The position numbers and the translations under genes were made by a program. From a virus, in IMG/VR virus record IMGVR_UViG_3300037119_002466, positions 1 to 21,257 of that record: a stretch of DNA of 21,257 nucleotides; one strand, 5' to 3'. This document shows positions 5,833-13,587 of the stretch, one piece after another; position 1 is the first letter of the stretch, and every line of letters begins with the position of its first letter. The notes under the pieces are model-generated. The model was not told the origin of the DNA. It did not search any database and saw nothing but the letters and a program-made list of their open reading frames with translations.

Positions 5833-5861
5833 ACCCTAGAGCCTCTGAGCGCGTAGGACAG
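5833..5861 (-). promoter_or_regulatory. Candidate promoter for the 5794-4165 operon
   Basis: On the minus strand, CTGTCC (5861-5856) and TAGGGT (5838-5833) are separated by 17 bp, a weak sigma70-type pair about 30 nt from ATG 5794. A near copy of the dispersed element (AGTCTTAAGGCTG, 5871-5859) overlaps the -35. Confidence 0.35.
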
Positions 5862-5863
5862 CC

Positions 5864-6022
5864 TTAAGACTCGGGTGTGTCCCAATCACCTCTGGCCCGC
5901 CGCCGCTCCCGCTCCTCATCATCGCGCCGCTCAGCGTCGAAACCGCGGCGCTCCTCCTCAGTGGGGTGCAGGCGGCTGGGGAAGCGCGGAGGGTCGCTCT
6001 GGTCGCTGGTCTGGTCGCTCAT
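5864..6022 (-). CDS. Small highly charged protein (52 aa)
   Basis: ATG 6022 overlaps the endolysin stop (TGATG). The 52-aa product starts MSDQTSDQSDPPRF and continues with a strongly charged helix (TEEERRGFDAERRDDEERER), ending DWDTPES. It is soluble, with no cysteines. The TAA stop lies inside a copy of the dispersed CTTAAG element. It is the last gene of the rightward-to-leftward late operon. It could modulate lysis, by position only. Confidence 0.6.
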   Translation of the reverse strand: MSDQTSDQSDPPRFPSRLHPTEEERRGFDAERRDDEERERRRARGDWDTPES

Positions 6023-6339
6023 CAGCCGGTCACCCGCCCGGTGACCACCGCAATCAGCACCAGCAGAGTCAGCAGGTTGGCCAGCACGCTGAAAGCCAGC
6101 GCCGCCAGGTGGTTGCTGCTGGAGCGGCTGCCAGTGCCGATGGAGTTAATGGCTTCCACGATTTCCTTGGTGCCATTGTGGTACGGGTCACCGGCTCCGC
6201 TCATCCCTTCCGAGCGCCACACCCCCACCTGCTCATCCATGCGCTGCTTAATCAGCGCATTACCGTTGGCGTTGGGGTCTCCGCTGCCAGAGATGCCCTC
6301 CGAGCGCCACGCGGCCACAAACTCATCAATATTGGGCAT
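6022..6339 (-). CDS. Nested in-frame product of the endolysin gene: repeat domain plus TM anchor (105 aa)
   Basis: Inside the endolysin frame, ATG 6339 (Met161) is preceded by a perfect AGGAGG 7 nt upstream, better than most start sites in this window. Translation there gives 105 aa: two 30-residue repeats, each with WRSEGxSGxGDP (at full-length residues 171 and 201), then a Ser-rich linker and one strong TM helix (full-length about 238-259, LAALAFSVLANLLTLLVLIA). It could be a holin-like or anchoring subunit made separately from the enzyme. Known endolysins from other phages use internal starts to make binding-domain subunits; here it is an inference. Confidence 0.5.
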   Translation of the reverse strand: MPNIDEFVAAWRSEGISGSGDPNANGNALIKQRMDEQVGVWRSEGMSGAGDPYHNGTKEIVEAINSIGTGSRSSSNHLAALAFSVLANLLTLLVLIAVVTGRVTG

Positions 6340-6819
6340 GTCATCCTCCTGTGATTGGTCATAGGTCTCCCAGGTCACGCCAACCCATTGGCGTGGCCCA
6401 TCGTCAGCCGCCCCGGATGCCAGCCCGTTGCGCCCCTCGTAGTAATCCACCACCTGGCCATGGGCACCGCTGCTGAGGCAGCCGCGGTCACCCTTCCCGC
6501 CAGGCTGCACCGCTATGCCGTGGAGGTGCCAGGGCCAGTCACTCTGGCTGGGGTCACGTATCCACATCGCCCAGCCCACCTGGCGGCCAGCGTCACGGAT
6601 GGCCACGCGGTCATCCTGGGTCATACCGCTGTCTTGCCCCGCCAGATCTATGGCCCCGCCACCGTCATGGGTGCCGCCGCTGGCGGCCACCCCGCCCGAG
6701 TAGGAGCCCTGGGTGGGTCGCACTTTGGCCGCCACGCCAGCGGGCAGCAGGTCAACCAGCCCTTGCATCATCTCGGCAGAGCGGTCATCCAGATACGCGC
6801 CCCGCCAGTAGGTGCTCAC
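6022..6819 (-). CDS. lysA: Endolysin, M15-type peptidase with C-terminal membrane segment
   Basis: 265 aa. Residues about 1-135 match the peptidase M15-like endolysin fold: SGGVAASGGTHDGGGAIDL with zinc ligands His51 and Asp58, and WPWHLHG with His98/His100 (the HxH motif). DYYEGRNGLAS is typical of the end of the actinobacterial domain. It should cut peptide bonds in peptidoglycan stem or cross-links. The usual catalytic Glu three residues before the HxH is not obvious (Trp/Asp there). The C-terminal part has two WRSEG repeats and a TM helix instead of a LysM or SH3 wall-binding domain. ATG 6819 overlaps the upstream stop by ATGA. Confidence 0.85.
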   Translation of the reverse strand: MSTYWRGAYLDDRSAEMMQGLVDLLPAGVAAKVRPTQGSYSGGVAASGGTHDGGGAIDLAGQDSGMTQDDRVAIRDAGRQVGWAMWIRDPSQSDWPWHLHGIAVQPGGKGDRGCLSSGAHGQVVDYYEGRNGLASGAADDGPRQWVGVTWETYDQSQEDDMPNIDEFVAAWRSEGISGSGDPNANGNALIKQRMDEQVGVWRSEGMSGAGDPYHNGTKEIVEAINSIGTGSRSSSNHLAALAFSVLANLLTLLVLIAVVTGRVTG

Positions 6820-7013
6820 TGCTCACCGGCTGGCAGCGTGGTGATAACCGGTGGGTCGGGCTCGGGCTCGGTGTCTGGCGCTGGGAAATAGGAGGAGGTG
6901 GCCAGCAGGATCTCCACCACCTCCTGGGTCAGCGTGGCTGCCCCTTCACTGTCATAAGTCACATCTACGGTGGACACGGTGTTGTCATATGCCACCTTCT
7001 GGTATTCAGCCAT
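6816..7013 (-). CDS. Small tail-tip region protein (65 aa), function unknown
   Basis: I start at ATG 7013, with GAGGAG 8 nt before it. The product begins MAEYQKVAYDNTVSTVDVTY and shows alternating beta-type residues, then an acidic Pro-rich tail (PAPDTEPEPDPPVITTLPAG). Such short proteins commonly sit between tail fibres and endolysin in actinophages, but their role is not known. Its stop overlaps the endolysin start by ATGA. An exact copy of the dispersed 13-bp element lies within it. Confidence 0.65.
   Translation of the reverse strand: MAEYQKVAYDNTVSTVDVTYDSEGAATLTQEVVEILLATSSYFPAPDTEPEPDPPVITTLPAGEQ
6949..6961 (-). promoter_or_regulatory. Exact dispersed operator-like element (TGACTTATGACAG)
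   Basis: Within the 65-aa gene 6816-7013, sense orientation; codons ACT TAT GAC. Confidence 0.5.
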
Positions 7014-7027
7014 AGCGAGATCTCCTC

Positions 7028-7534
7028 TCAGGCGGGCTGGGTGGGCATGAATAGCCCCGCCAGGGTGAAAGTGTTTCCGTTGCACGCCTGGGCGGTACGC
7101 CAGCCCCAGGAGCACATCTGGCCCGCCGCGGTAAATTGGTGCATGCCAGCCAGTGATGCACGGTCAGCGCCACCGCCATACCAGTTGACTAGGAATAACT
7201 TGGAGGAGCCGGGTGGGTTATTCCAGCCCATCCGCGTGGTGTCAGCGGGCAGGTAGAATAGTGCCGCCCAGACAAACACCCCAGGCACCTTACTGACGAT
7301 TCCGTCAGTGGCTGCGGTCACCACACTGCTCCCCGCGGTAACGGTTACCGGACCCACGCCATAGTCAGTATTGGCGGGCAGGTTTACCCCGCTGGTGGCG
7401 CTAACCCAGGTCCAGCGGTCATTAGACAGCACCAAATCCACATCCTGAGCCAGCGTCTGCCAGTGCTCCCAGGTGCGGGTGTGGTCGGTGCTCTCTGGGT
7501 AGGTGAGTTGGTAGCGGGTGGTTTTCTTGCTCAT
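7028..7534 (-). CDS. Minor tail protein (168 aa)
   Basis: 168 aa, rich in Gly, Thr, Trp and aromatic residues, with beta-structure predicted throughout: RTWEHWQTLAQDV near the N-terminus, then GVNLPANTDYGVGPVTV and LFLVNWYGGGADRASLAG. It begins within the preceding gene's stop (ATGA) and lies in the tail-tip cluster before the endolysin. Probably a receptor-facing or tip protein; no named family is recognised. Confidence 0.65.
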   Translation of the reverse strand: MSKKTTRYQLTYPESTDHTRTWEHWQTLAQDVDLVLSNDRWTWVSATSGVNLPANTDYGVGPVTVTAGSSVVTAATDGIVSKVPGVFVWAALFYLPADTTRMGWNNPPGSSKLFLVNWYGGGADRASLAGMHQFTAAGQMCSWGWRTAQACNGNTFTLAGLFMPTQPA

Positions 7535-8310
7535 GCTGGTCTGCTCCAGTCAATTCGTAGGGCCATGGATGCGGCATCAGCGTTGCGCCCCTTCACCTGC
7601 ACATAGGGGCTGGCTGAATTCACATAGATGCCAACGCCATCCGCGGTGGCCGCTATGAGTTGCTGGCCCCAGGAGTTGGGCAGCGTCACATCAGCGCCCT
7701 GGCCAATAGACAGCGCTGGCCCCGCCTGGCTGGCCAGCACCTGGGGCGGTGCGCTCGGGCCAGCCGGACCCAGCAGCACCAAGGTGGGAGCCTGGGCAGC
7801 GCCAGTGCCGCCCTCTCCCCTGGTGATGTGCACGCTGACAGCGTTGGCGGTGGCGTTGCCCAGCCCCTTTGCCTGGAAGCCATAGAAACCCGCTCCGGTA
7901 TTGATACCGCGGCTGGTCCAGTCACCCTGGTATAAGTCAGAAGTATCACCACGCCAGCCGCCCCGATACGTACCGGTGAAGTTGGGCAGAAACGTATTGG
8001 AGCCCGCGGTGCCCTGCGGTGGGTCCGGTGGCTTTGGCGCTACCGGTGCCCCTGGCTGCGTGCCAAACGCTCCCAGCACCCAGCCCGCTGAGCCCGCCCG
8101 CAGCACCAGCACCACATCACCCACCGCGGGTGCTGAGCCGGAGATGCGATAGGAGCGCAGCAGCGGAAAGGTCAGCGTCTGGGTGGCGTTCACCACCGTC
8201 ACCCCGTTACCGCTGGCGCTCTGCACCGTCCACAACTCCACGGATGCCATCTGCTGACGCCCGTTGGTGTCGGCAGCCTGGGCCAGCGCCTGCTCCAGTG
8301 AAAGGGTCAT
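7531..8310 (-). CDS. Minor tail protein (259 aa)
   Basis: ATG 8310 overlaps the upstream stop (ATGA), which decides the start over codons further upstream. The N-terminal half (to about 95) has an OB/beta-barrel-like stretch (VELWTVQSASGNGVTVVNA, VGDVVLVLRAGSAGWVLGAFG), as in hub- or spike-associated proteins. A Pro-rich hinge (APKPPDPPQGT) follows, then a Gly-rich beta domain with YRGGWRGDTSDLYQGDW that resembles tail carbohydrate-binding or fibre modules. Inferred role: tail tip or fibre. Confidence 0.7.
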   Translation of the reverse strand: MTLSLEQALAQAADTNGRQQMASVELWTVQSASGNGVTVVNATQTLTFPLLRSYRISGSAPAVGDVVLVLRAGSAGWVLGAFGTQPGAPVAPKPPDPPQGTAGSNTFLPNFTGTYRGGWRGDTSDLYQGDWTSRGINTGAGFYGFQAKGLGNATANAVSVHITRGEGGTGAAQAPTLVLLGPAGPSAPPQVLASQAGPALSIGQGADVTLPNSWGQQLIAATADGVGIYVNSASPYVQVKGRNADAASMALRIDWSRPA

Positions 8311-9386
8311 GACCGCCCACCCAGCAGGTGGCACTGCATCTCCATCACGCCAGAGCCTCCTGGCATAAGGTCAAACGCTATGGAGTCAACCCGCCCCACG
8401 CCCGCCACCTCCGGTGAGGTGACTCGGATTACGTCACGCGCCTGGAGCCTGGGGTCTATGGCCGCCTGCACCACGAAACCCAGAGCGTTGCTCTTGACAT
8501 TCCCCAGCCGCGTGGTGGCCGCCGCCACGCAGGAGTCATAGGTGCTCAGCAGCGGGCTGGCATAGAACATCGGCACCTGCCCATAGGGGCCATTCCAATT
8601 GGTGGGGCTATTGGGGTCCAGGTCAAAGACCACCGCAGATACCGGTGGCACGTCACCGCTCTGCTCCCCCATTGCCTTCACTGCGTTATAGACGCCATCA
8701 CGCTCGGAGGAGCGGTTAACGCTCACCAGCGTGCCGCCCTGGCCCCCAATGAAATTGGCCACCACGGGGTCAGTGGCATCGTTGGCTGCGGGGCTGAATA
8801 CCAGCGTGCCATTAGCATCCACGGCACACACCGCGGGCCAGGTGTCTGCCAACTCATAGAGCGCATCCAGGCGGTTATCCTGCCAGGATTTGCTGCTGCT
8901 GCTGCGGTCAGTCACGTTGCTTACCATCGGCAGTAGCCCGCCCACCAGCGTCTGGGCGGTGCCCGCATAGGAGCCCGACGTTTGCACCGGATCTAGCAGG
9001 CGTGCATCATCCAGGATGGCCGCCAGCCCTACCGCCTCCACGGTGACCGATCCGCCTGCTACCTCATAGGATTGGATGCGCACCCAGCCCAGCGTCAGGT
9101 ATTCGGTCTCTCCGGTGTCCGGCAGCACCACGCCCCTGGAGATCCGCAGCCGCTGCCCCTTATCGCTCAGCGGGCTCTGCATTCCGGTGGGCAGATACTC
9201 GGGGGTAGCGGGCACGGTGAGGGTCACCCGCTCGGGCACGTTATTGGTTCCGTCCACCTCCCAGGTGGCTGACTCCACCTGGAGATCCGCAGCCAGCAGC
9301 GCACCGCCCCGCCAGGAATCCACCCGCAGCGCTGCCAGCCTGCTGGTGGTCATGGTGGCCGCAAAGCGCGCGCTGGAGGTGAGCAC
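8307..9386 (-). CDS. DUF5047-like tail (hub/baseplate) protein
   Basis: 359 aa from GTG 9386, which shares one base with the upstream TAG; ATG 9353 is an alternative start without a visible ribosome site. The pattern LRVDSWRGGALLAADLQVES ... VTLTVPATPEYLPTG ... LRISRGVV ... YLTLGWVRIQSYEV is that of DUF5047 phage tail proteins, which occupy the tail hub position in many actinophages. The central part has a beta-rich gp27/hub-like layout (AGTAQTLVGGLLPMVSNV, DALYELADTWPAVCAVDANG). It is expected at the distal tail, joining the tube and tip. Confidence 0.8.
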   Translation of the reverse strand: MLTSSARFAATMTTSRLAALRVDSWRGGALLAADLQVESATWEVDGTNNVPERVTLTVPATPEYLPTGMQSPLSDKGQRLRISRGVVLPDTGETEYLTLGWVRIQSYEVAGGSVTVEAVGLAAILDDARLLDPVQTSGSYAGTAQTLVGGLLPMVSNVTDRSSSSKSWQDNRLDALYELADTWPAVCAVDANGTLVFSPAANDATDPVVANFIGGQGGTLVSVNRSSERDGVYNAVKAMGEQSGDVPPVSAVVFDLDPNSPTNWNGPYGQVPMFYASPLLSTYDSCVAAATTRLGNVKSNALGFVVQAAIDPRLQARDVIRVTSPEVAGVGRVDSIAFDLMPGGSGVMEMQCHLLGGRS

Positions 9387-10189
9387 TAGAGCACCGCCAG
9401 ATTGGTGGTGGCAATGTCCAGGAGAGCCCCTGGCCAGCGCGTGGCGATTGCCTGGAGCGTGGTGGGCACCACCCGCTGGAGATCGTTTAGCGTGTCTCCG
9501 GTGGATGCGATACCCACCGCGGGCACGCCCACCTCCTGCACCTCCAGATCATGGAGCCGAGCCCAGCCCTTCCCTGGGTCTCCCCTGCGGCTCTCCACCC
9601 GCCGCCCGATGGCCAGATAGGCGGTCTCCACGCCATCACAAACGGGGCGCAGCAGCAGCACCTTGCCTGGGTTCAGGCTGGCCCGTAGGGCTCTCAGATC
9701 GCTCTCTGTGGCGGTGTAGAGGGTGAGCGTGGAGGTGGGGGCAATCATGGCCCCGCTCTCCACGATGGGATACCACGCGCCCACCACCGGCACCGTGGCG
9801 GTGCGCCCCTGCACTGACCACTCTGGCCAGGTCACCACCGTGGTGGTAAAGCCTTGCCCCGTAACCGGATCAGTGATCCAGGGGCGGGTGGCGGTGATGG
9901 TCACCGCGGGGGTGCTGGTGGCTTCATCCAGGATGACGCCCGAGCGGGTGACCGCAGCCACATAGGTGACCGCCTCCCCAAAGGGTGCCTCCAGATCCAC
10001 CAGCACCGCGGTGCCTGCGGTGAGTTGGCTGGCGGTCAGCGGTGATGGCCGCAGCGGCGTGCGGTTACCGTCCACGACTCGGTACACAGTGCAGGCGGTG
10101 GCGGCTGGAGATCCGCCCAGCCCGTTCACCACCACCAGCACCCGCTGCGGGTTGCCAGCCTGGACCGTGGCAGTAATGGTGGTGGCCAT
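9386..10189 (-). CDS. Distal-tail-type minor tail protein (267 aa)
   Basis: 267 aa immediately after the tape measure (TGATG overlap). It is beta-rich: an N-terminal Ig-like stretch (ATVQAGNPQRVLVVVNGLGG, TYVAAVTRSGVILDEATS), then WPEWSVQGRTATVPVVGAWY and TSTLTLYTATESDLRAL, and an adhesin-like or Dit C-terminal part. Position after the tape measure and length fit a Dit/minor tail protein. The assignment rests on position and composition rather than a clear motif. Confidence 0.75.
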   Translation of the reverse strand: MATTITATVQAGNPQRVLVVVNGLGGSPAATACTVYRVVDGNRTPLRPSPLTASQLTAGTAVLVDLEAPFGEAVTYVAAVTRSGVILDEATSTPAVTITATRPWITDPVTGQGFTTTVVTWPEWSVQGRTATVPVVGAWYPIVESGAMIAPTSTLTLYTATESDLRALRASLNPGKVLLLRPVCDGVETAYLAIGRRVESRRGDPGKGWARLHDLEVQEVGVPAVGIASTGDTLNDLQRVVPTTLQAIATRWPGALLDIATTNLAVL

Positions 10190-11877
10190 CAGTACCGCAC
10201 CCCCGTGGCCATGCGCCTGGTCTGCTGACCTAAGACACGGCCAGTCTCTATGCGGGCACGGCTGGAGATCTCTTTGCCATCAATCTGCACCGTGACATTC
10301 ACATAGTTCTGTGGCCCGCTCTGGGCCAGCAGGGTGCGCAGCATGCGCTCAGGAGCCACGATCTCTGGCCCCCGCTCACCCACCAGCGCCAGGGTGGGGC
10401 TGGTGATGTAGCCACCGGCTGCGAGTTGTGGAATGTGTGGCCCGTTGAAATCCCAGGTTTTGCCACCAATGCCTGGCACCCAATCTGGGATTGGCCCCAC
10501 CGAGAAATGCACTCCAGAGATAGTGCTGGCTACGCTATTCCAAACACCTTTGATCTTATCCACTATGCCGCGGATGATATCGGCTGCCTTCTCAAAGGGT
10601 GACGATAGCGCGCTGGTCACGCCGCTCCAGGCGTTACCCACCCAGCCCGCAAACCCTGATATCCAGCCCTTGATATTGTCCACGCCAGTCTTGACCGCTC
10701 CGGAGATATTGCCCCAGATACTAGACACCATGCCGGTCAGCCAATTCCAGGCAGCCACCACTCCGTCAGCCATTGCCTTTGCAGCATTGGCAATATTGGT
10801 GCCAATATTATTCCACTGCGCCTGGATCCAATCACCGGCTGCCACGATGGCATTGGCCGCGGTCTTTACTGCGCCAGAAACGGCATTCCATACCGTCTCA
10901 CTAATGCCCCATATCCAATTCCACGCAGTGACGATAGCCTCTGCCACCATTCCCACTTGGTCAATAGTTGCACCGAATGCGGGAATAATATTATTCATAA
11001 TGAAGTCAACCACTTTAATGGAGACCTGGAGGAGCCATAGGAATGCGGGCAGGAGTTTCTGCCCCAGCGCCGCCTGGGCATCCTCCGTGGCAGCAGCCAG
11101 CACCCGCTGCTGGTTGGCCACCCCATCCTGGGTGCGTGAGAAATCGCCAGCCGCGTCACCTAGTTGCTTCATGATGACCGCGTGGCTGGCCAGCACCTTC
11201 TGCTGCGGGGTCAGCGCTTCCTTGGTGGTCTTGGTGATGCCCATGGCCACCGCCTCCTGGCGTAAGGCAGCATCATCCAGGAGTATGCCGTACTTCCGCA
11301 GCGGCTCAGACTCACCGCGGAGCCCAGCGGCCAGCGCGGTCATAGCCTCCTCCGGTGAGGTGTTTTTGAACGATGCGAGATCCGCCGCGGTGCCGGTCAG
11401 CCCCTCCGAGAATTTCACCAACTCATCACCGGTGAGCCCGCCAGCCTTGCCCAGCGTGGCAAAGTCAGCAGCGGCATCCAGCGCAGCCCGTTGGCTCATG
11501 CCCATGGTCTTTGCTGCGCTCTTGCCCCAGAGCGTCACGCCTGGTGCCTTAGGGCCAAACACCGCATTGGTCTTGCTCAGGGTCTCATTCAGGTCTGAGG
11601 CTGCGGTAATGGATTTCTCCAATTGGTCCACAATAACCGAGCCAATCTGCTCCACGCCACCTGCTATCAGCCCGCCCAGGAATCCGGCACCAATCGCCAT
11701 CCCATGCGATTTGATTTTGCTACCAAATCCCTTGATCTTGCCTTCACTCTTGGTCAGGTTGGTATCTAGGTCCGTAGCGATATTGTCACCAACACCGCCA
11801 ACGGATTTCTTCATGCGGTCTATTTCGCGGATAGCGCCCGACGTTTCCGCGTCGAATTCCACGACCACCTTAGGCAT
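10189..11877 (-). CDS. Tape measure protein
   Basis: 562 aa. The N-terminal helical part is followed by a hydrophobic segment (HGMAIGAGFLGGLIAGGV) and then the conserved TP901/lambda-H-type stretch TALAAGLRGESEPLRKYG with ILLDDAALRQEAVAMGITK. The central third is Trp-rich helical repeats (AAWNWLTGMVSSIWG, IKGWISGFAGWVGNAWSG). The C-terminus has an Ala/Gly-rich tail-attachment part (GERGPEIVAPERMLR). At roughly 1.5 angstrom per residue it suggests a short tail of about 80-85 nm. It follows the chaperone GT stop by 3 nt. Two exact copies of the dispersed element occur in it and each creates a rare TTA leucine codon. Local GC is lower than in the neighbours. Confidence 0.93.
   Translation of the reverse strand: MPKVVVEFDAETSGAIREIDRMKKSVGGVGDNIATDLDTNLTKSEGKIKGFGSKIKSHGMAIGAGFLGGLIAGGVEQIGSVIVDQLEKSITAASDLNETLSKTNAVFGPKAPGVTLWGKSAAKTMGMSQRAALDAAADFATLGKAGGLTGDELVKFSEGLTGTAADLASFKNTSPEEAMTALAAGLRGESEPLRKYGILLDDAALRQEAVAMGITKTTKEALTPQQKVLASHAVIMKQLGDAAGDFSRTQDGVANQQRVLAAATEDAQAALGQKLLPAFLWLLQVSIKVVDFIMNNIIPAFGATIDQVGMVAEAIVTAWNWIWGISETVWNAVSGAVKTAANAIVAAGDWIQAQWNNIGTNIANAAKAMADGVVAAWNWLTGMVSSIWGNISGAVKTGVDNIKGWISGFAGWVGNAWSGVTSALSSPFEKAADIIRGIVDKIKGVWNSVASTISGVHFSVGPIPDWVPGIGGKTWDFNGPHIPQLAAGGYITSPTLALVGERGPEIVAPERMLRTLLAQSGPQNYVNVTVQIDGKEISSRARIETGRVLGQQTRRMATGVRY
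10225..10237 (-). promoter_or_regulatory. Exact dispersed operator-like element (TGTCTTAGGTCAG)
   Basis: Near the 3' end of the tape measure, sense; it creates a TTA leucine codon. Identical to the terminase copy at 20291. Confidence 0.6.
11257..11269 (-). promoter_or_regulatory. Exact dispersed operator-like element (TGCCTTACGCCAG)
   Basis: Within the tape measure, sense; it creates a TTA leucine codon. Confidence 0.5.
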
Positions 11878-11880
11878 GAC

Positions 11881-12269
11881 TCACCACCACTTCTCTGCCT
11901 TAAGACCCATGGCGGTATCCATGGCGCGCGGATCTTCCAGCCACGCCTGGGCTGGCACTCCGGTGAGGATCGCTAGACGCACGGCGGTCTCCCCTAGACC
12001 GCCGCGCGGGTAGGGTCCGGCTCAGCGCTCTCTGCTCCGTCCAGCGCCTCCACCTCATCCAGCACGTCCACAAACGCATCCAGGTCAGTGGGTATGGGGA
12101 GATCCAGCCGGAGCATGGCCGCGTGCACCAGCCGGAAGGTGGTCCAGACACCGCCGCTGGTGGGGCCATCGTGGTCCACCTCAGCGTTAGCCATATCCCT
12201 AGCGCTGGTGCGCACCTCATACTCTGAGCCATCCACCACAACGTGGAAGCGGTGCCGCAGCGTGGTCAT
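11881..12269 (-). CDS. Tail assembly chaperone GT (product of -1 frameshift)
   Basis: The frame at -1 relative to chaperone G is open from a TGA (about 12015) to the TGA at 11881-11883. Its C-terminal reading is RLAILTGVPAQAWLEDPRAM then DTAMGLKAEKWW. The stop lies 3 nt before the tape measure ATG, and this frame would otherwise leave 117 bp unexplained. Slippage must occur between about 12012 and 11997; CGGACCCTACCCGC in that interval offers a CCT-to-CCC single-codon slip, not a textbook heptamer. The roughly 129-aa fusion would be the G-T chaperone that helps tail tube polymerise on the tape measure. Confidence 0.6.
11895..11907 (-). promoter_or_regulatory. Near-exact dispersed element (GGTCTTAAGGCAG)
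   Basis: At the end of the GT frame, 18 nt before the tape measure ATG; one mismatch, with a full CTTAAG centre. Confidence 0.5.
11994..12269 (-). CDS. Tail assembly chaperone G
   Basis: 91 aa: MTTLRHRFHVVVDGSEYEVR, then an acidic helical tail (PTDLDAFVDVLDEVEALDGA). Position between the neck/tail-tube genes and the tape measure, together with a -1 frame continuing to the tape measure start, identifies it as the upstream chaperone. ATG 12269 overlaps the preceding stop (TGATG). It works in the cytoplasm during tail assembly and is not expected in virions. Confidence 0.75.
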   Translation of the reverse strand: MTTLRHRFHVVVDGSEYEVRTSARDMANAEVDHDGPTSGGVWTTFRLVHAAMLRLDLPIPTDLDAFVDVLDEVEALDGAESAEPDPTRAAV

Positions 12270-12637
12270 CAGGCACCCCGGATCTTGCTAGCAGCGGTCT
12301 GGGTCTGCTGGTCATAGACCTGCTGAATGGCGGGCTCAGCAGCGGCCACCACCCGATCCGCAAATCGGTTCGGTCTTATGCCACGCCTGGGCACGCCCGA
12401 GATCACCGGAGCGGCATAACGCACGCCCACCACCACCCGCGTGTCACCGGCTGAGCGGCCAGGAGCAATGCTGGCGGAGAGCGCCCCGGTGCGATGGGGT
12501 GCACTACTCCGCAGCCTGCCCACTAGCAGCGCCGCAGCCTCAGCCTCTGCCTTCTCCTGGTGCGCCAGCGAGTCAGCAAAGGTGCCTAGTGATTCTGCGA
12601 GTTGGCGGGCTCCCTTTACGGTCACCCTGGCGCTCAT
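12269..12637 (-). CDS. HK97 gp10-like head-tail (tail completion) protein
   Basis: 122 aa: VTVKGARQLAESLGTFADSL, LRSSAPHRTGALSASIAPG, VVGVRYAAPVISGVPRRG, the pattern of the HK97 gp10/neck family (SAP-x-RTGAL, Y-A-x-x-x-x-G). These proteins join or complete the head-tail junction. ATGA overlap with the tail tube gene upstream. The order here (tube before gp10) differs from the usual connector-before-tube order, so it may act as tail completion. Confidence 0.75.
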   Translation of the reverse strand: MSARVTVKGARQLAESLGTFADSLAHQEKAEAEAAALLVGRLRSSAPHRTGALSASIAPGRSAGDTRVVVGVRYAAPVISGVPRRGIRPNRFADRVVAAAEPAIQQVYDQQTQTAASKIRGA

Positions 12638-13152
12638 GCGGGCACGGGCTCCCGCTCGGGCTCAGCCTTTGCGGTGGCGGTGCGGGCAGCCGGTGGGATA
12701 CCGGTGGCCAGCCCGCGGCTCGGGGTGCCGATAATGGCAAACTCCCAATCCGTGGTCAGGCGGGTGTTTACGTCTCCACCCTCCTCCAGCGCAATCACCG
12801 TCAGCATCCCAGCCCAGAGCGGCGCGGTGGTGTTTGCCTGCCAGGTGAAGCCAACGTCAGTCAGCCGCTCATCAAAGCAGTACGCCAGGAAACCCTCTGG
12901 GTTATCAAAGTCTTGGATAGAGGTTCCCGCCAGCACCCATGATTCTTTCTTGCCCACGCCCAGCGAGTCTCCGCAGAGCACCTCCAGGGCATCTCCGTCA
13001 TCCTCATAATTGGGGGTCACCCTCACGTTGGTTGCCTGGCAGGCAAATGAGGTGCCGCCCGTCACCGTCCAGACAGGCGGGGTGCCAGCCTGGGTGGCGG
13101 TGCCGCCCAGAGTGAGAATGCCAGTCTTTTGCTTTGATTCTACGATGGCCAT
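12634..13152 (-). CDS. Major tail protein (tail tube)
   Basis: 172 aa. The beta-rich sequence starts MAIVESKQKTGILTLGGTAT and contains FACQATNVRVTPNYEDDGD, then VLCGDSLGVGKKESWVLAGT and WEFAIIGTPSRGL, consistent with the tube protein fold of siphoviruses (gpV-like). A Pro/Ala-rich C-terminal tail (about 150-172) is likely exposed. The start follows the upstream TAA directly. Two to three genes before the chaperones is the standard tube position. Confidence 0.8.
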   Translation of the reverse strand: MAIVESKQKTGILTLGGTATQAGTPPVWTVTGGTSFACQATNVRVTPNYEDDGDALEVLCGDSLGVGKKESWVLAGTSIQDFDNPEGFLAYCFDERLTDVGFTWQANTTAPLWAGMLTVIALEEGGDVNTRLTTDWEFAIIGTPSRGLATGIPPAARTATAKAEPEREPVPA

Positions 13153-13587
13153 TTAGACCTTCTCCTCTATGGTGGCGGTATCTGTGTAAAGCGGCATAAG
13201 GCAAAGTGTGTCGGCAGAGATATCCACATCTGCGGTAATCACGTAAAGCCTGGATGATGGCCCGCCCACGTCCCGAGCCCATGGGGCTGCTAGGGAAACG
13301 GCGGCATCCTCGGTGCCATTAATGGCATCCCAGATCTGGGCCACCGCAAAGTCAAAGGCAGCCGCCTGGGCATGGTCGCTGCCATCCAGGGCAATGACGA
13401 TGGGGAACGATGCCACCACCCATGGGATCTCCCGCGTAACGGTGGGGTAGTCAATCCAGACGCAGGGGCTCACCACCTCAGTGGGCGGGTAGCGGTGGAA
13501 GCGCCACGGCGGCAGGTCACTCTGGATGGCAGCCAGAGATGCCAGCAGCCGCGTGCGGGCTACCTCCAGAGCGCTGACCGCTGGCAT
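13153..13587 (-). CDS. Tail terminator / head-tail connector protein (144 aa)
   Basis: 144 aa: ALEVARTRLLASLAAIQSDL, then PPTEVVSPCVWIDYPTV and FPIVIALDGSDHAQAAAFDF, a pattern of tail terminator (gpU-like) proteins, directly before the tail tube. An operator-like element (TGACTTATGCCAG) spans the start ATG at 13587. The start is 3 nt after the upstream stop. Confidence 0.75.
   Translation of the reverse strand: MPAVSALEVARTRLLASLAAIQSDLPPWRFHRYPPTEVVSPCVWIDYPTVTREIPWVVASFPIVIALDGSDHAQAAAFDFAVAQIWDAINGTEDAAVSLAAPWARDVGGPSSRLYVITADVDISADTLCLMPLYTDTATIEEKV

Noticed and set aside
10433-12013. 526-codon plus-strand frame opposite the tape measure
   Set aside because: Lies fully antisense to a clear tape measure and chaperone, has no ribosome site, and its composition mirrors the codons of the real strand.
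11900-12241. 113-codon frame overlapping the tail chaperone
   Set aside because: It is the +1 shadow; the -1 frame ending 3 nt before the tape measure is the one that fits a chaperone frameshift.
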